Of a stretch of DNA of 64,000 bases, positions 17,568-27,203 are shown in pieces (position 1 is the first letter of the stretch; every line of letters starts with the position of its first letter). Under the pieces are notes generated by a model. That model made no database searches. It was not told the DNA's origin and saw nothing but the letters and a program-made list of their open reading frames with translations. Where the stretch lies: the NCBI GenBank assembly GCA_944385105.1, contig CALWVR010000027.1, positions 160,249 to 224,248 of the forward strand, in the 5' to 3' direction. The position numbers were made by a program, and so were the translations under genes. The stretch comes from an uncultured Clostridia bacterium (lineage in GTDB: Bacteria > Bacillota > Clostridia > Oscillospirales > Acutalibacteraceae).

Positions 17568-17808
17568 AAAAAAGACGCTATTCATCCACCAAGGGACGAA
17601 AGCGTACTTCCGCGGTACCACCCTAATTTTTACAAAAAGTAAACACTTAACAAGAGGATAACGGCCCTTAACCGATGTACTCTACTAGATGTTCAAGCAC
17701 ATAACTCCAAAGCGAACTTCGTTTTTCTATTTGTAGATAAGCTCACAGCCAAGGCTTTATCTCTCTTTTTACAAATTTGTGAAAAACTACTTTCTTTATC
17801 ATTGTTTT
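17568..17808 (-). promoter_or_regulatory. T-box leader (tRNA-Phe responsive) of pheST
   Basis: On the minus strand: the stem I entry GATAAAGAAAGTAG, then a loop containing GAAGUUCGC whose UUC (complement of 17714-17716) reads as a Phe specifier, then the conserved T-box AGGGTGGTACCGCG (complement of 17611-17624), then a terminator hairpin (17575-17605) with a T run. Uncharged tRNA-Phe should pair with the specifier and the T-box and favour antitermination, raising pheS-pheT expression. Specifier and downstream genes agree. Confidence 0.93.
17575..17605 (-). terminator. Regulated terminator of the pheST T-box
   Basis: Stem ACGCT-TTCGTCC / GGATGAA-AGCGT with loop CTTGGT and one bulged base, followed by seven T on the minus strand. 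It is mutually exclusive with the antiterminator formed by the T-box sequence. Confidence 0.85.
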
Positions 17809-17813
17809 TCTTA

Positions 17814-17842
17814 ATTATATCATACATTATTTAATAATTCAA
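17814..17842 (-). promoter_or_regulatory. Sigma-A promoter of the pheST T-box transcript
   Basis: Minus strand TTGAAT (complement of 17837-17842), 17-base spacer, TATAAT (complement of 17814-17819), just ahead of the T-box stem I. Confidence 0.7.
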
Positions 17843-17912
17843 TGCCTGTTTTTTATAACTTGATCAAATACATTACATATATTATAATTAACATAACAAA
17901 GCTAAGATATTT

Positions 17913-18161
17913 TTAATTTTGAGAAACGAATTTAAAATTCTTTAACTTTTCCTTAAAATCCTCAGGATAGGAATCGCTAACCTCAATTTCTAGCGGCTGC
18001 GACAAATCCAAACCAAATATACCCATTATTGATTTGCCATTTATTATGTACTTGTCTGAGTATAAAGTTATAGGAAAGTCGTAACCATTAGCAAAAGCCA
18101 CAAATTCTTTTACTGTGTTAATATCTGGTAGAAATATATCTTCTCTATGCATTTTTTGCAT
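17913..18161 (-). CDS. HPr-like domain protein lacking the active-site histidine
   Basis: 82 residues. The segment NGKSIMGIFGLDLSQPLEIEV is close to the HPr helix-2 region (KSIMGIMSL...), and the length and strand pattern fit the HPr fold. Where PTS HPr has GLHARPA with the phosphorylated His15, this protein has PDINTVKEFV and no His, so it cannot be a normal phosphocarrier; a regulatory or structural role is inferred. ATG at 18161 is favoured, eight bases after GGGAGG; the frame extends to 18188 through that site. It is a single gene between the T-box promoter and mtaB, which reads the other way. Confidence 0.7.
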   Translation of the reverse strand: MQKMHREDIFLPDINTVKEFVAFANGYDFPITLYSDKYIINGKSIMGIFGLDLSQPLEIEVSDSYPEDFKEKLKNFKFVSQN

Positions 18162-18302
18162 TTTTTGTACCTCCCAAGACTGGAACAAATTAATATCAAC
18201 AAATTAATGTTACCAGTATAATACGAATAGGTCAAGATTATTGAAATATTTTAATCTTAAAATTTGAAAATTTTAAAAAAATGTGAAATTTAGGAGCGAA
18301 GT

Positions 18303-19592
18303 ATGAAGATTTTTATATTAACTTTTGGATGCAAGGTAAATCAGTATGAATCTGAGGTGATATTGCAAAAGTTTTTGGAGCATGGAGGCAGTAAAACGAA
18401 TGATATAAGCGATGCGGATGTAATAATTATTAATTCTTGTACGGTTACTCAAGAGAGTAGTAAAAAGGTTATAAAGTCTTTACATAGAGCAAGAAGACTT
18501 AATAAAAATGCTATAATAGCTTTAACAGGATGTATGCCTCAAGCGTTTAAGGAGGAATCTGAATCTTTAATTGAGGCTGATATTGTTGTTGGGAATTCAA
18601 ATAAGATGGATGTTATTTCTGCTGTTATGGATTTTTCACTAAATAAAAATAGAATAACAGAAGTAATACCTTTTAAAAGAGATGGTGAATTTGAAAACTG
18701 TGCAGTTGAAAGTTTCAGTCAAAAGACTAGAGCACTTTTGAAGATACAGGATGGATGCAATAGGTTTTGCTCTTATTGTATTATACCTTATGCTAGAGGA
18801 AGGGTTAGGTCAAAGCCTGTTAAAGAAATTTTAAAAGAAACTCAATTAATGGCATTAGAGGGATATAAAGAGGTGGTTCTAGTAGGAATCAATCTTTCGG
18901 CATATGGACAAGATATAGGAATGAACTTATGCGATGCAATAGAAGCGGTATGTTCAGTTGACGGAATTAATAGGGTTAGGTTAGGCTCCCTTGAACCTGA
19001 ACAGATGGATGAGTGTACTATATTAAGGCTATCTAAGCAAGACAAGCTTTGTCCACATTTTCACCTGTCACTTCAGAGTGGCTGTGATAGAACATTGAAA
19101 AGAATGGGAAGGCATTATAGCGCAAATGAATATTTATCTATAGTGAAAAACTTAAATAAACATTTTAACAACGTTTCTATTACTACAGACGTTATGGTAG
19201 GATTTGCAGGAGAAACCGATGAGGAATTTAAAGAATCATTAGACTTTGTAGAAAAAGTTGGATTTACAAGGGTACATGTATTTCCATACTCCATAAGAAA
19301 GGGGACAAGAGCAGCTCTTTTTAAAGATCAAGTTAGTAGTGAAGTTAAGAAAAAAAGAAGCCAGGAAATGCTAGAAATAGCTAATAAACTAAAGCTTCAG
19401 TTTTTTGAACAACAACTTAATAAGATAGAAGAAGTTTTGTTTGAAGTAAGAGATACAAATGGATATTTTCAAGGGTATACTAAAAATTATTTACCTGTGT
19501 ATGTAAAAACTCAAGAGGAAATTGGTAATAATATATTAAAGGCAAAGATAACATCGTATGCTGATGACTACTGTATAGGAGAATTAATTTAA
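18303..19592 (+). CDS. mtaB: tRNA t6A37 methylthiotransferase MtaB
   Basis: 429 residues, the usual length. N-terminal UPF0004 domain with cluster cysteines Cys10, Cys46 and Cys77; radical-SAM motif CNRFCSYC (Cys152, 156, 159); C-terminal TRAM domain. The sequence TFGCKVNQYE at the start and YCIIPYARGRVRS after the radical-SAM cysteines place it in the MtaB rather than MiaB or RimO branch. It converts t6A to ms2t6A at position 37 of ANN-decoding tRNAs. ATG with TTAGGAGCGAAGT ahead; overlaps the convergent hydrolase gene by nine bases. Confidence 0.93.
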   Translation: MKIFILTFGCKVNQYESEVILQKFLEHGGSKTNDISDADVIIINSCTVTQESSKKVIKSLHRARRLNKNAIIALTGCMPQAFKEESESLIEADIVVGNSNKMDVISAVMDFSLNKNRITEVIPFKRDGEFENCAVESFSQKTRALLKIQDGCNRFCSYCIIPYARGRVRSKPVKEILKETQLMALEGYKEVVLVGINLSAYGQDIGMNLCDAIEAVCSVDGINRVRLGSLEPEQMDECTILRLSKQDKLCPHFHLSLQSGCDRTLKRMGRHYSANEYLSIVKNLNKHFNNVSITTDVMVGFAGETDEEFKESLDFVEKVGFTRVHVFPYSIRKGTRAALFKDQVSSEVKKKRSQEMLEIANKLKLQFFEQQLNKIEEVLFEVRDTNGYFQGYTKNYLPVYVKTQEEIGNNILKAKITSYADDYCIGELI

Positions 19593-20819
19593 TACCTTTA
19601 TTACATTTAGTATTTCATTTTGCGACTTTGGATGAGAAATATCTTCAAACGAGAAAAACATAAATCCGTCGCAACCCTTACTGCGGCAAAGTTCTATTTC
19701 TTTTTTTAGTATATCGTCAGATTCATGCCAAGTTCCGCTGTCTTCGTTACTACCGGCTTTATATGCAGCGAGGCCATAGTATACTTTTATGTGATTACCT
19801 TGAGTAAGTTTTTCCCATGTATCTAGTAGCTTAGCAAAAGGAAAGAAAGGATGATTTAAGCTTACATATACTTGGGGACAAATATAATCAATATAACCAG
19901 GCGTAGAACACCAGGTAAATACATCAGCACCCATATTAATATCATTTTGTATATTAGCTTCTGGCGCAATGCCAAACTGTACAGATGGATTAACACTTTT
20001 TATAGCGCTATAGATACCACTTATTAGTAAATTTATATTAGTAGTTCTAAATGCCAATAAAGAAAGAGGCATTTGAGAGCATTTGCTACAGTATGAATCG
20101 TAACACACTTTATCATACTCAGGTTTTGCAGGAGAGGGAGGATAGAAGTAGTCGTCAATTTGTATTGCGTCTATAGGATAGTTTTCTACAATTTCTTTAA
20201 TTCCATCTATTATAAGTTTTCGCACTTCGCTATATCCAGGGTTATAGTAAATACCATTTTGCAATTCTAATATAATATCTTGATAATTGTAATTAGACTT
20301 AAAGGAATGATAAGGATTATTAGGAGCAATAGTTGGTGGGCTATTATTAACTTGTATCCTCAAAGGATTTACCCAAGCGTGGAATTCTAAGCCAGCATCA
20401 TGAGTTTGATTTATCATATAGAGCAGGGGATCAAATCCAGGATCTTTTCCTTGCTCTCCTGTTAGTATGTGAGACCAAGGAAAGTATTTAGACTTATAAA
20501 GAGCATCCCCAAAAGGACGAACTTGAACTATTAATGTATTTATATTTAGTTTTTTTGATTCATCTATTATGTTATTAAATTTTTGTTTAAATGAGTTTTC
20601 GCTATAATCTGTACCATGCATATTAAGAGACATGAATGGTACCCAAATTGCACGCATTTCTTGAGTGCTTGTTTTATTATTTAAGATATTAAGGTTAATA
20701 TTTTCTTTGGCGTTATTGTGACTGTCGCAGACTTTATTAATATTTTTATTATGATACATTGATATTAAAATCACTACAATGAGTAAAAAAATAGATATGC
20801 AATAAGAAAAAATTTTCAC
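19584..20819 (-). CDS. GH10-like (DUF187) family glycoside hydrolase, membrane-anchored
   Basis: About 411 residues. An N-terminal hydrophobic segment (IFSYCISIFLLIVVILIS) indicates export or anchoring. The body is a TIM barrel of the GHL10/DUF187 family: EMRAIWVPFMSLNMHG, NTLIVQVRPFGDALYKS, LEFHAWVNPLRI, IDAIQIDDYFYP, and a late VYYGLAAYKAG. Family members act on cell-wall or polysaccharide substrates, mostly uncharacterised. The GTG at 20819 is preferred because AAAGGACTG lies ahead and the signal segment then starts at residue 3; the TTG at 20876 has no site. Divergent from the polysaccharide export operon, so a role at the cell surface fits. Confidence 0.85.
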   Translation of the reverse strand: MKIFSYCISIFLLIVVILISMYHNKNINKVCDSHNNAKENINLNILNNKTSTQEMRAIWVPFMSLNMHGTDYSENSFKQKFNNIIDESKKLNINTLIVQVRPFGDALYKSKYFPWSHILTGEQGKDPGFDPLLYMINQTHDAGLEFHAWVNPLRIQVNNSPPTIAPNNPYHSFKSNYNYQDIILELQNGIYYNPGYSEVRKLIIDGIKEIVENYPIDAIQIDDYFYPPSPAKPEYDKVCYDSYCSKCSQMPLSLLAFRTTNINLLISGIYSAIKSVNPSVQFGIAPEANIQNDINMGADVFTWCSTPGYIDYICPQVYVSLNHPFFPFAKLLDTWEKLTQGNHIKVYYGLAAYKAGSNEDSGTWHESDDILKKEIELCRSKGCDGFMFFSFEDISHPKSQNEILNVIKVLN

Positions 20820-20908
20820 TTTTATCAGTCCTTTGATTTTATGTGCTTGTTGTTTGTTATGTAATGTAGTAAACAATTTAAGCTAATTTCAATGATGAAA
20901 AATTTTTA

Positions 20909-20937
20909 TTGGATTTTTATAGTTTTTCTGGTATAAT
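20909..20937 (+). promoter_or_regulatory. Sigma-A promoter of the polysaccharide export operon
   Basis: TTGGAT (20909-20914), 17-base spacer, TATAAT (20932-20937), about 50 bases before the permease start. Confidence 0.7.
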
Positions 20938-20987
20938 TTTTTCTGTGTAATAATAAAATTTCCTATTTTAATTTTTAAGGAGAAGAT

Positions 20988-21767
20988 ATGTTAGAAGCAA
21001 ATTTTCAAACGCTTAAGAGATATAGATATCTTTTAAGTAACTTAATAGTAAAAGACATAAAGTTAAAGTATAGGAGGTCTATACTGGGCATTTTGTGGAG
21101 TGTGCTAAACCCACTACTTATGATGATCGTTATCTCAGCTGTTTTTTCCAATATATTTAAATTTCAAGTTGAGAATTTTCCTCTTTATTATTTAACAGGC
21201 TCTACATTATTTAATTTTATGTCAGAAAGTACGAATTTAGCGATGATGTCTATTCTAAATTCGAGAGAATTAATTAAGAAAATATATATACCAAAGTATA
21301 TATTTCCTATCGAAAAATGTTTATTTGGTTTTGTCAATTTTTTATTTTCGTTGATAGCGGTAGTTGTTATGTTTATTGTATTTGGATATCCACTTCATCT
21401 AACATCATTATTATTCTTTATACCTGCTATATATACATTGATTTTTTCTATGGGTTTAGGAATGGTTTTGTCAGCATTAGGGGTTTTCTTTAGAGATGTG
21501 ATACATCTATACTCTGTTGTAGTGGTAGCTTGGAATTACTTTACTCCAATAGTGTATCCATATGAGATATTAGGTGAAAAGATGAAAATGTTTATGCAAA
21601 TAAATCCTATGTATTATTTTGTAAGTTATTTTAGAGATGTTACAATGTATAATACTGTTCCAGGTGTAAAAATAGATTTGATTTGTATAGCATTTTCAGT
21701 TGGAACATTGATTTTTGGTTTATGGTTTTTTAAGAAAACGCAGGATAGATTTATTCTTTATGTTTAA
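20988..21767 (+). CDS. ABC-2 polysaccharide export permease (Wzm/TagG type)
   Basis: 259 residues with six predicted membrane helices. The N-terminal LIVKDIKLKYRRSILGILWSVLNPLL is the hallmark of Wzm/RfbA/TagG permeases, and NPMYYFVSYFRD near the end is also typical. With the ATPase encoded next, it should export a lipid-linked glycan such as a teichoic acid, O-antigen-like or cell-wall polysaccharide. ATG with AAGGAGAAGAT ahead. First gene of a five-gene operon that also encodes glycosyltransferases. Confidence 0.92.
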   Translation: MLEANFQTLKRYRYLLSNLIVKDIKLKYRRSILGILWSVLNPLLMMIVISAVFSNIFKFQVENFPLYYLTGSTLFNFMSESTNLAMMSILNSRELIKKIYIPKYIFPIEKCLFGFVNFLFSLIAVVVMFIVFGYPLHLTSLLFFIPAIYTLIFSMGLGMVLSALGVFFRDVIHLYSVVVVAWNYFTPIVYPYEILGEKMKMFMQINPMYYFVSYFRDVTMYNTVPGVKIDLICIAFSVGTLIFGLWFFKKTQDRFILYV

Positions 21768-21782
21768 GGTTAGGGTGAAATT

Positions 21783-22517
21783 TTGGAAAATATAATAGAA
21801 ATAAAAGATGTAGAAATGCATTTTAATATGTGCAAAGAAAAGATAGATAACTTAAAGGAGTATTTTATTAAGATAGCAAAAAGGCAACTTATGTATGAAG
21901 ACTTTATTGCGCTTGATAAAGTAAACTTAGAAGTTCAGAGAGGTGAAGTTTTAGGAATAATTGGATATAATGGTTCAGGAAAAAGTACTATTTTAAAAGT
22001 TATTTCGGGAATTTTAAAGCCTACGAAAGGAATTGTTAAAGTAAATGGGACGATAGCTCCGTTAATTGAACTTGGTGCAGGGTTTGATTTAGATCTTACA
22101 GCAAGAGAAAATATTTATTTAAATGGTTCCGTATTAGGATTTTCAAAGAAAATGATGCAAGATTGCTTTGACGATATAGTTGAGTTTTCAGAGTTAAAAG
22201 ATTTTTTAGATATACCTATGAAAAATTATTCGTCAGGTATGGTAGCACGAATAGGGTTTGCTGTAGCTACTATGGTAAAGACGGACATTTTAATAGTAGA
22301 TGAGATACTATCCGTTGGAGATTTTCTATTTCAGCAGAAGTGCGAAAATAGAATTAATAACCTTATGGCTGGAGGAACAACAGTAATTATAGTTTCGCAC
22401 ACTCTAGACCAAATAAGAAGGCTATGCAGTAAAGTATTATGGCTTGATAAGGGAAAAGTTAAAATGCTTGGTGATACAAATACAGTTTGTGATGCTTACG
22501 AAGGGAATCTAAAGTAG
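21783..22517 (+). CDS. ABC polysaccharide export ATPase (Wzt/TagH type)
   Basis: 244 residues. Walker A GYNGSGKS, a signature loop YSSGMVARIGFA, Walker B ILIVDEILSVGD and the His-loop VSHTLDQIRRLC are intact. The EGNLK end shows that the C-terminal glycan-binding domain of long Wzt proteins is absent, so export is probably not gated by glycan-end recognition. TTG start at 21783, 15 bases after the permease. Confidence 0.93.
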   Translation: MENIIEIKDVEMHFNMCKEKIDNLKEYFIKIAKRQLMYEDFIALDKVNLEVQRGEVLGIIGYNGSGKSTILKVISGILKPTKGIVKVNGTIAPLIELGAGFDLDLTARENIYLNGSVLGFSKKMMQDCFDDIVEFSELKDFLDIPMKNYSSGMVARIGFAVATMVKTDILIVDEILSVGDFLFQQKCENRINNLMAGGTTVIIVSHTLDQIRRLCSKVLWLDKGKVKMLGDTNTVCDAYEGNLK

Positions 22518-22570
22518 TTCTATGCAATTAAATTAAGAACTTTAATAAATTGCTTATAGGGAGAGTTATT

Positions 22571-25500
22571 ATGGATTTTACAGGAGAAAGGCTAATACCA
22601 GGAAAGATTGACAAAGAACTTGAGATAGAACATTTTATAAGATATAAATTTGCAAGAGAGATAGTAAGGGATAAGACCGTTTTAGATGCTGCTTGTGGAG
22701 TTGGATATGGAAGTGCTATTTTAGCTGAGAATGCCAGTAAGGTATATGGAGTAGATATATCAAGTGATGCAATAGAATTTGCAAATAAAAATTATAAATC
22801 TAGCAATATTGAATTTATAAAAAACTCTGTAGAAAAACTTCCATTTGAGGATAATTTATTTGATGTAGTAGTATCGTTTGAGACTATAGAACATGTGGGA
22901 AGAGAAGCTCAGGTAAAGTTTTTATCTGAAATAAAAAGGGTTTTAAAAGACGATGGAATACTTATAATTTCTACACCCAATCATGATATATATAAAAAAC
23001 GAGGGAATAATGAATTCCATAAACATGAATTGAGCTATCGTGAATTTAGAGATTTATTGAGTTCAAGTTTTAAAAATGTTGAATTTTTTAGTCAACAATT
23101 TGAAGTATGTAATGTAGTGGTAGGACAATCGAATAATTTTGCTTGTATTGATGGAGGTTTAGACCTAGAACAATCAGAATATTTGATAGCTGTTTGTTCT
23201 AATAAAGAAATACAAGATTTAAAAGCTAGAATATTTGTACGTGATGACTCTAAGTTCTTTAAGATTTTAGACTGGGCTATAAGTAATGATAATTTAAATA
23301 ATGAAAAAGATATAAAGATAAAAGAGCTAACTTTAGAAAATGAAAGACTAATTAATGAAAATTTAGATAAGACTAATAAGTACTATCAGGAATCAGATAA
23401 ATGTAAAGAAGTAGAAGATGAACTTATAAGAGTATATAATTCAAGAGGTTATAAAATGTTAGAAAAAATGTATAAGCTTGAGGGAATAGTAGTACCACCG
23501 GGTTCGAGGAGAAGATTTTTAGCTAAAATGATTCTTAAATTTTTAAGGCATCCTATTATTTGTTTTAAAAAGGTCACGCCTAAAAATATAAAAAATTTTT
23601 TAAATGTTTTAGTAAGTGGAAATACATATGCATTTAATGAAGGCTTGGACTTTATAGATGATAAGGAATGTAAATTTGTTTATGAAAATGTGTATGAAGG
23701 AAGAGAAAAATACGATAAATTAGTATTAGATAAAGTCACTGAACCTTTAGTATCGATTGTGATTCCTGTATATAATCAATTTCACTATACGTATAATTGT
23801 ATAAAAGCGATTAAAAGATTTACCAATAATGTGCCTTACGAAATCATAGTTGCCGATGATGTTTCGACAGATAAGACAGCTGAAATAGAGGACATTATAG
23901 AGAACGTTAAGGTTAGTAGAAACAAGGAAAACCTAGGGTTCTTATTGAACTGTAATAAAGCTGCTAAGCTAGCTAGAGGGAAATATATAGTCTTCTTAAA
24001 TAATGATACTAGCGTACAAGAGAACTGGCTATCGAGTATGTTAGAAGTAATTGAGAAAGACGAAACAATAGGTATGGTTGGATCGAAGTTAGTATATCCT
24101 ACAGGACATCTGCAAGAGGCGGGAGGTATATTTTGGAATGACGCCTCAGCCTGGAACTACGGGAGGGGAAAACATCCAGGTCTTCCTGAATATAACTACT
24201 TAAAAGATGTGGACTACATCTCAGGTGCTAGTATTATGATAAGGAAATGGTTATGGGAAGAGATAGGTGGTTTTGATGATAGATATGCACCTGCTTATTA
24301 TGAAGATAGTGATCTTGCTTTTGAAGTAAGAGCGCATGGATATAGAGTGGTATATCAACCAAAATCTGTTGTTGTCCACTTTGAAGGAATGTCAAATGGT
24401 ACAGATACCTCAACGGGAGTAAAAGCTTATCAAGTACAAAATAAAGATAAGTTTTATGAGAAGTGGAAGGCTGTACTGCAAAAAGACCACTTTAAAAATG
24501 GTGACAATGTATTTTTAGCAAGGGATCGCTCGCAAAACAAAAAGTGTATACTGTTTGTAGATCACTATGTGCCTACGTTTGATAAAGATGCTGGTTCTAG
24601 GGCAGCTTATCAACACTTGAAGACTCTATGTGATATGGGCTATAATGTGAAATTTATAGGGGATAACTTCTTTAAGTATAAGAAGTATACTGATGTATTA
24701 GAGCAAATGGGAATAGAGGTTCTTTATGGACAGAAGTATATGAATGGTTGGAAAGACTGGGTAAAGGAAAATGCTAAGTATATAGACACTGTTATTCTAA
24801 GTAGACCTCACATATCAATTAAATATATAGACACTATAAAAAAGTATACAAAGGCAAAAATAATCTATTATGTTCATGATTTAGTTTTTGTTAGAGAGCA
24901 GAGAGAATATGAAATAAAAAAAGACGTAGCAATTTTAAATTCCGCTAAAAAATTTAAGGATATAGAACTTAGTCTAATGAGTAAATCTGATGTAGTAGTA
25001 ACGTTTAGCACATATGAAAAAGAGATAATAGATAGAGAAATTGGCAAGGGAAAAGCAGTTGTATTGCCAATATTTATATTTGATAAATTCAATTTTGACA
25101 AAGTAGACTTTAGTGAAAAAAAGGACATAATCTTTGTAGGAGGGTTCAAACATAAACCTAATGAGGATGCAGTTCTTTGGTTTGTAAGAGATATATGGCC
25201 TAAGATATTAAAAGAGGTACCAGAGTGTAACTTTATAATAGCGGGATCAAGTCCAACTGAGAAGATTAAGGAATTAGAGTGTGACAATATAAAAGTTACA
25301 GGTTTTATTTCTGATGAGGAGCTTGCTGGTTATTATAAAAATTGTAAAGTTTGTGTAATACCTTTAAGGTTTGGTGCAGGAGTTAAGGGAAAGACTATAG
25401 AGGCTATATATAATAAAATTCCTGTAGTTTCAACAAGTGTTGGAATAGAGGGGATTAATGGAATAGAAGAGTGTATAAGTGCTGCGGATACTGATAAAGA

Positions 25501-25633
25501 TTTTGCTAATAAAGTAATTGAGTATTATAATAACCCTAAACTAGCTGAAGAAACTGTAGATAATTATCATAGGTATCTTAGTAAATACTTTTCAAGTGAT
25601 TATGCAAAAGATTTGTTTAGAGATATTTTATAA
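22571..25633 (+). CDS. Trifunctional methyltransferase-GT2-GT4 glycan enzyme
   Basis: About 1020 residues with three catalytic domains. Residues 1-230: class I SAM methyltransferase ([13 protein letters not shown] at about 37-49; SFETIEHV). Residues 240-290: predicted coiled coil. About 390-640: GT2 family transferase (SIVIPVYN, then [17 protein letters not shown], and [17 protein letters not shown]). About 655-1020: GT4-type transferase ([54 protein letters not shown]). Likely assembles and methyl-caps a surface glycan exported by the adjoining ABC pair. ATG at 22571 behind GGGAGAG; a TTG at 22550 is in frame but lacks a site. The order of domains in one chain is notable. Confidence 0.9.
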   Translation: MDFTGERLIPGKIDKELEIEHFIRYKFAREIVRDKTVLDAACGVGYGSAILAENASKVYGVDISSDAIEFANKNYKSSNIEFIKNSVEKLPFEDNLFDVVVSFETIEHVGREAQVKFLSEIKRVLKDDGILIISTPNHDIYKKRGNNEFHKHELSYREFRDLLSSSFKNVEFFSQQFEVCNVVVGQSNNFACIDGGLDLEQSEYLIAVCSNKEIQDLKARIFVRDDSKFFKILDWAISNDNLNNEKDIKIKELTLENERLINENLDKTNKYYQESDKCKEVEDELIRVYNSRGYKMLEKMYKLEGIVVPPGSRRRFLAKMILKFLRHPIICFKKVTPKNIKNFLNVLVSGNTYAFNEGLDFIDDKECKFVYENVYEGREKYDKLVLDKVTEPLVSIVIPVYNQFHYTYNCIKAIKRFTNNVPYEIIVADDVSTDKTAEIEDIIENVKVSRNKENLGFLLNCNKAAKLARGKYIVFLNNDTSVQENWLSSMLEVIEKDETIGMVGSKLVYPTGHLQEAGGIFWNDASAWNYGRGKHPGLPEYNYLKDVDYISGASIMIRKWLWEEIGGFDDRYAPAYYEDSDLAFEVRAHGYRVVYQPKSVVVHFEGMSNGTDTSTGVKAYQVQNKDKFYEKWKAVLQKDHFKNGDNVFLARDRSQNKKCILFVDHYVPTFDKDAGSRAAYQHLKTLCDMGYNVKFIGDNFFKYKKYTDVLEQMGIEVLYGQKYMNGWKDWVKENAKYIDTVILSRPHISIKYIDTIKKYTKAKIIYYVHDLVFVREQREYEIKKDVAILNSAKKFKDIELSLMSKSDVVVTFSTYEKEIIDREIGKGKAVVLPIFIFDKFNFDKVDFSEKKDIIFVGGFKHKPNEDAVLWFVRDIWPKILKEVPECNFIIAGSSPTEKIKELECDNIKVTGFISDEELAGYYKNCKVCVIPLRFGAGVKGKTIEAIYNKIPVVSTSVGIEGINGIEECISAADTDKDFANKVIEYYNNPKLAEETVDNYHRYLSKYFSSDYAKDLFRDIL

Positions 25634-25657
25634 CGCAAAATAGGAGATGACAAATTC

Positions 25658-27172
25658 GTGCTAAATTCAAGTATTAAAGACGCATCTAGCAATTATACCC
25701 TTAAGAAAGAAAAAAACAGTTTAGATATTGAATTAATAATTATACTGTTTTTTACAAATATTTTACTTAATATTGGATATCCGATAAAACTATTAAGTCT
25801 AGATGACCTTAATACATGCATAGAATTTGAAAGAATGACTTTTTGGGAGTGTGTATTTAACACAGCGGCAAATAAATTTAGACCAGTTTATTATTTTATA
25901 TTAAAAATTTGCTATAAACTATTTTTGCCTAATGTAATTTTATTTTCAGTTTTTTTGCTATTTCTTAATTTTGTAGTAGTTAGTACATTATTTTTTGTAA
26001 TAAAAAGGATAACAAAAAATAAATATCTAGCCTTTACTGGCTGTGTGATGTATTTATTTTCAAGATTTTCATATTATTCTATTACTCAAGTACATGGGAT
26101 AATGGAGCAAATGGGACTATTAACAGCTATTTTAATTTTATTTTACCTATATGTATATATAAATGAAGAAAAAACGGGTTTCTTTTACTTAGCATCAATT
26201 TTACTATTTTTTATATCCTTTATACATGAAAGATATATGATACTATTCGTACTATTAATTTTGGGAATCATTTTGGGGCAAAAATCATCTAAGAGGTTTA
26301 TTAAATTAAAACTATTTTTATTTGTTTCAGCAATATTTTTTACGTCTGTTGTTATTAGGTTTTACAAGCTAAAAGGAGGCTCCTTTGATGGAACAGGTGG
26401 GACAAGTGTTAGGCAAACCTTTAGTATGAATTCCTTAATTCAATTTTTTCTGGATGGAATACTATACTTATTTGGAATAAGTGCAGGGCCTATGTATTTA
26501 TCTGGAATAGAAATGTCAAATGTGCCACGTTGGGTATATATTTTTAATTTAGCCTTATTTATTTGTATATTATTTACAACTGTAAATTTTATAGTATCTA
26601 TATTCAAAGATAAATCAAAGACAAAAGTGCACATAAAAAATGTAATGCTATTTTTATCTTTTATATTCTTAAGCTTAATATCTAGCTGTATAACTATTAG
26701 ACTAGAAATGAGATGGGTTTATACTCCATATGTGGGATTTATTATTCTGTTGCTTTATATGCTTGCTTATACTAATTTTAAAGAATTAAATGGATTTAAA
26801 AATATTTATAGGGTAGTTGCAATTATTATAGTTTGTGCAGTTATTCCTATGGAAGTATTTTTTAGAAGCAACTGGAGAAATTTATATTATTGGGCGCATT
26901 ATCAACTTTATAATTCTGCCTATGAGCAGATAGTTGAAAGATATAAAGAAGATGCTTATAACAAAGAATTTTGCATAATTTCAAAACATTATGGAGTTTT
27001 TGGGGAAAATGGTGAGGCTCTTAATGAATCATTAAAAATAAATACTAATGGAAGAGGGCTAAATATTAAGACCTTTGCTTCTACAAAAGAGTTTTTTTAT
27101 GATGGGAACAAAGAAGGGACAGTAATCCTTACAATAGATCCACTTTATCAAAAGCTAATTAATGCAGAATAA
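25658..27172 (+). CDS. Polytopic membrane protein, probable GT-C-type glycosyltransferase
   Basis: 504 residues with roughly ten membrane helices and a short soluble C-terminal tail. An early acidic pair in LSLDDLNTC after the first helix resembles the catalytic Asp loop of GT-C transferases, which use polyprenyl-linked sugars. Otherwise unassigned. GTG start at 25658, with AGGAGATG ahead. It sits in the polysaccharide operon, 24 bases after the trifunctional enzyme. Confidence 0.6.
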   Translation: MLNSSIKDASSNYTLKKEKNSLDIELIIILFFTNILLNIGYPIKLLSLDDLNTCIEFERMTFWECVFNTAANKFRPVYYFILKICYKLFLPNVILFSVFLLFLNFVVVSTLFFVIKRITKNKYLAFTGCVMYLFSRFSYYSITQVHGIMEQMGLLTAILILFYLYVYINEEKTGFFYLASILLFFISFIHERYMILFVLLILGIILGQKSSKRFIKLKLFLFVSAIFFTSVVIRFYKLKGGSFDGTGGTSVRQTFSMNSLIQFFLDGILYLFGISAGPMYLSGIEMSNVPRWVYIFNLALFICILFTTVNFIVSIFKDKSKTKVHIKNVMLFLSFIFLSLISSCITIRLEMRWVYTPYVGFIILLLYMLAYTNFKELNGFKNIYRVVAIIIVCAVIPMEVFFRSNWRNLYYWAHYQLYNSAYEQIVERYKEDAYNKEFCIISKHYGVFGENGEALNESLKINTNGRGLNIKTFASTKEFFYDGNKEGTVILTIDPLYQKLINAE

Positions 27173-27203
27173 ATTTGATGTATGTTAATAGAGGAAAGAT
27201 TTA

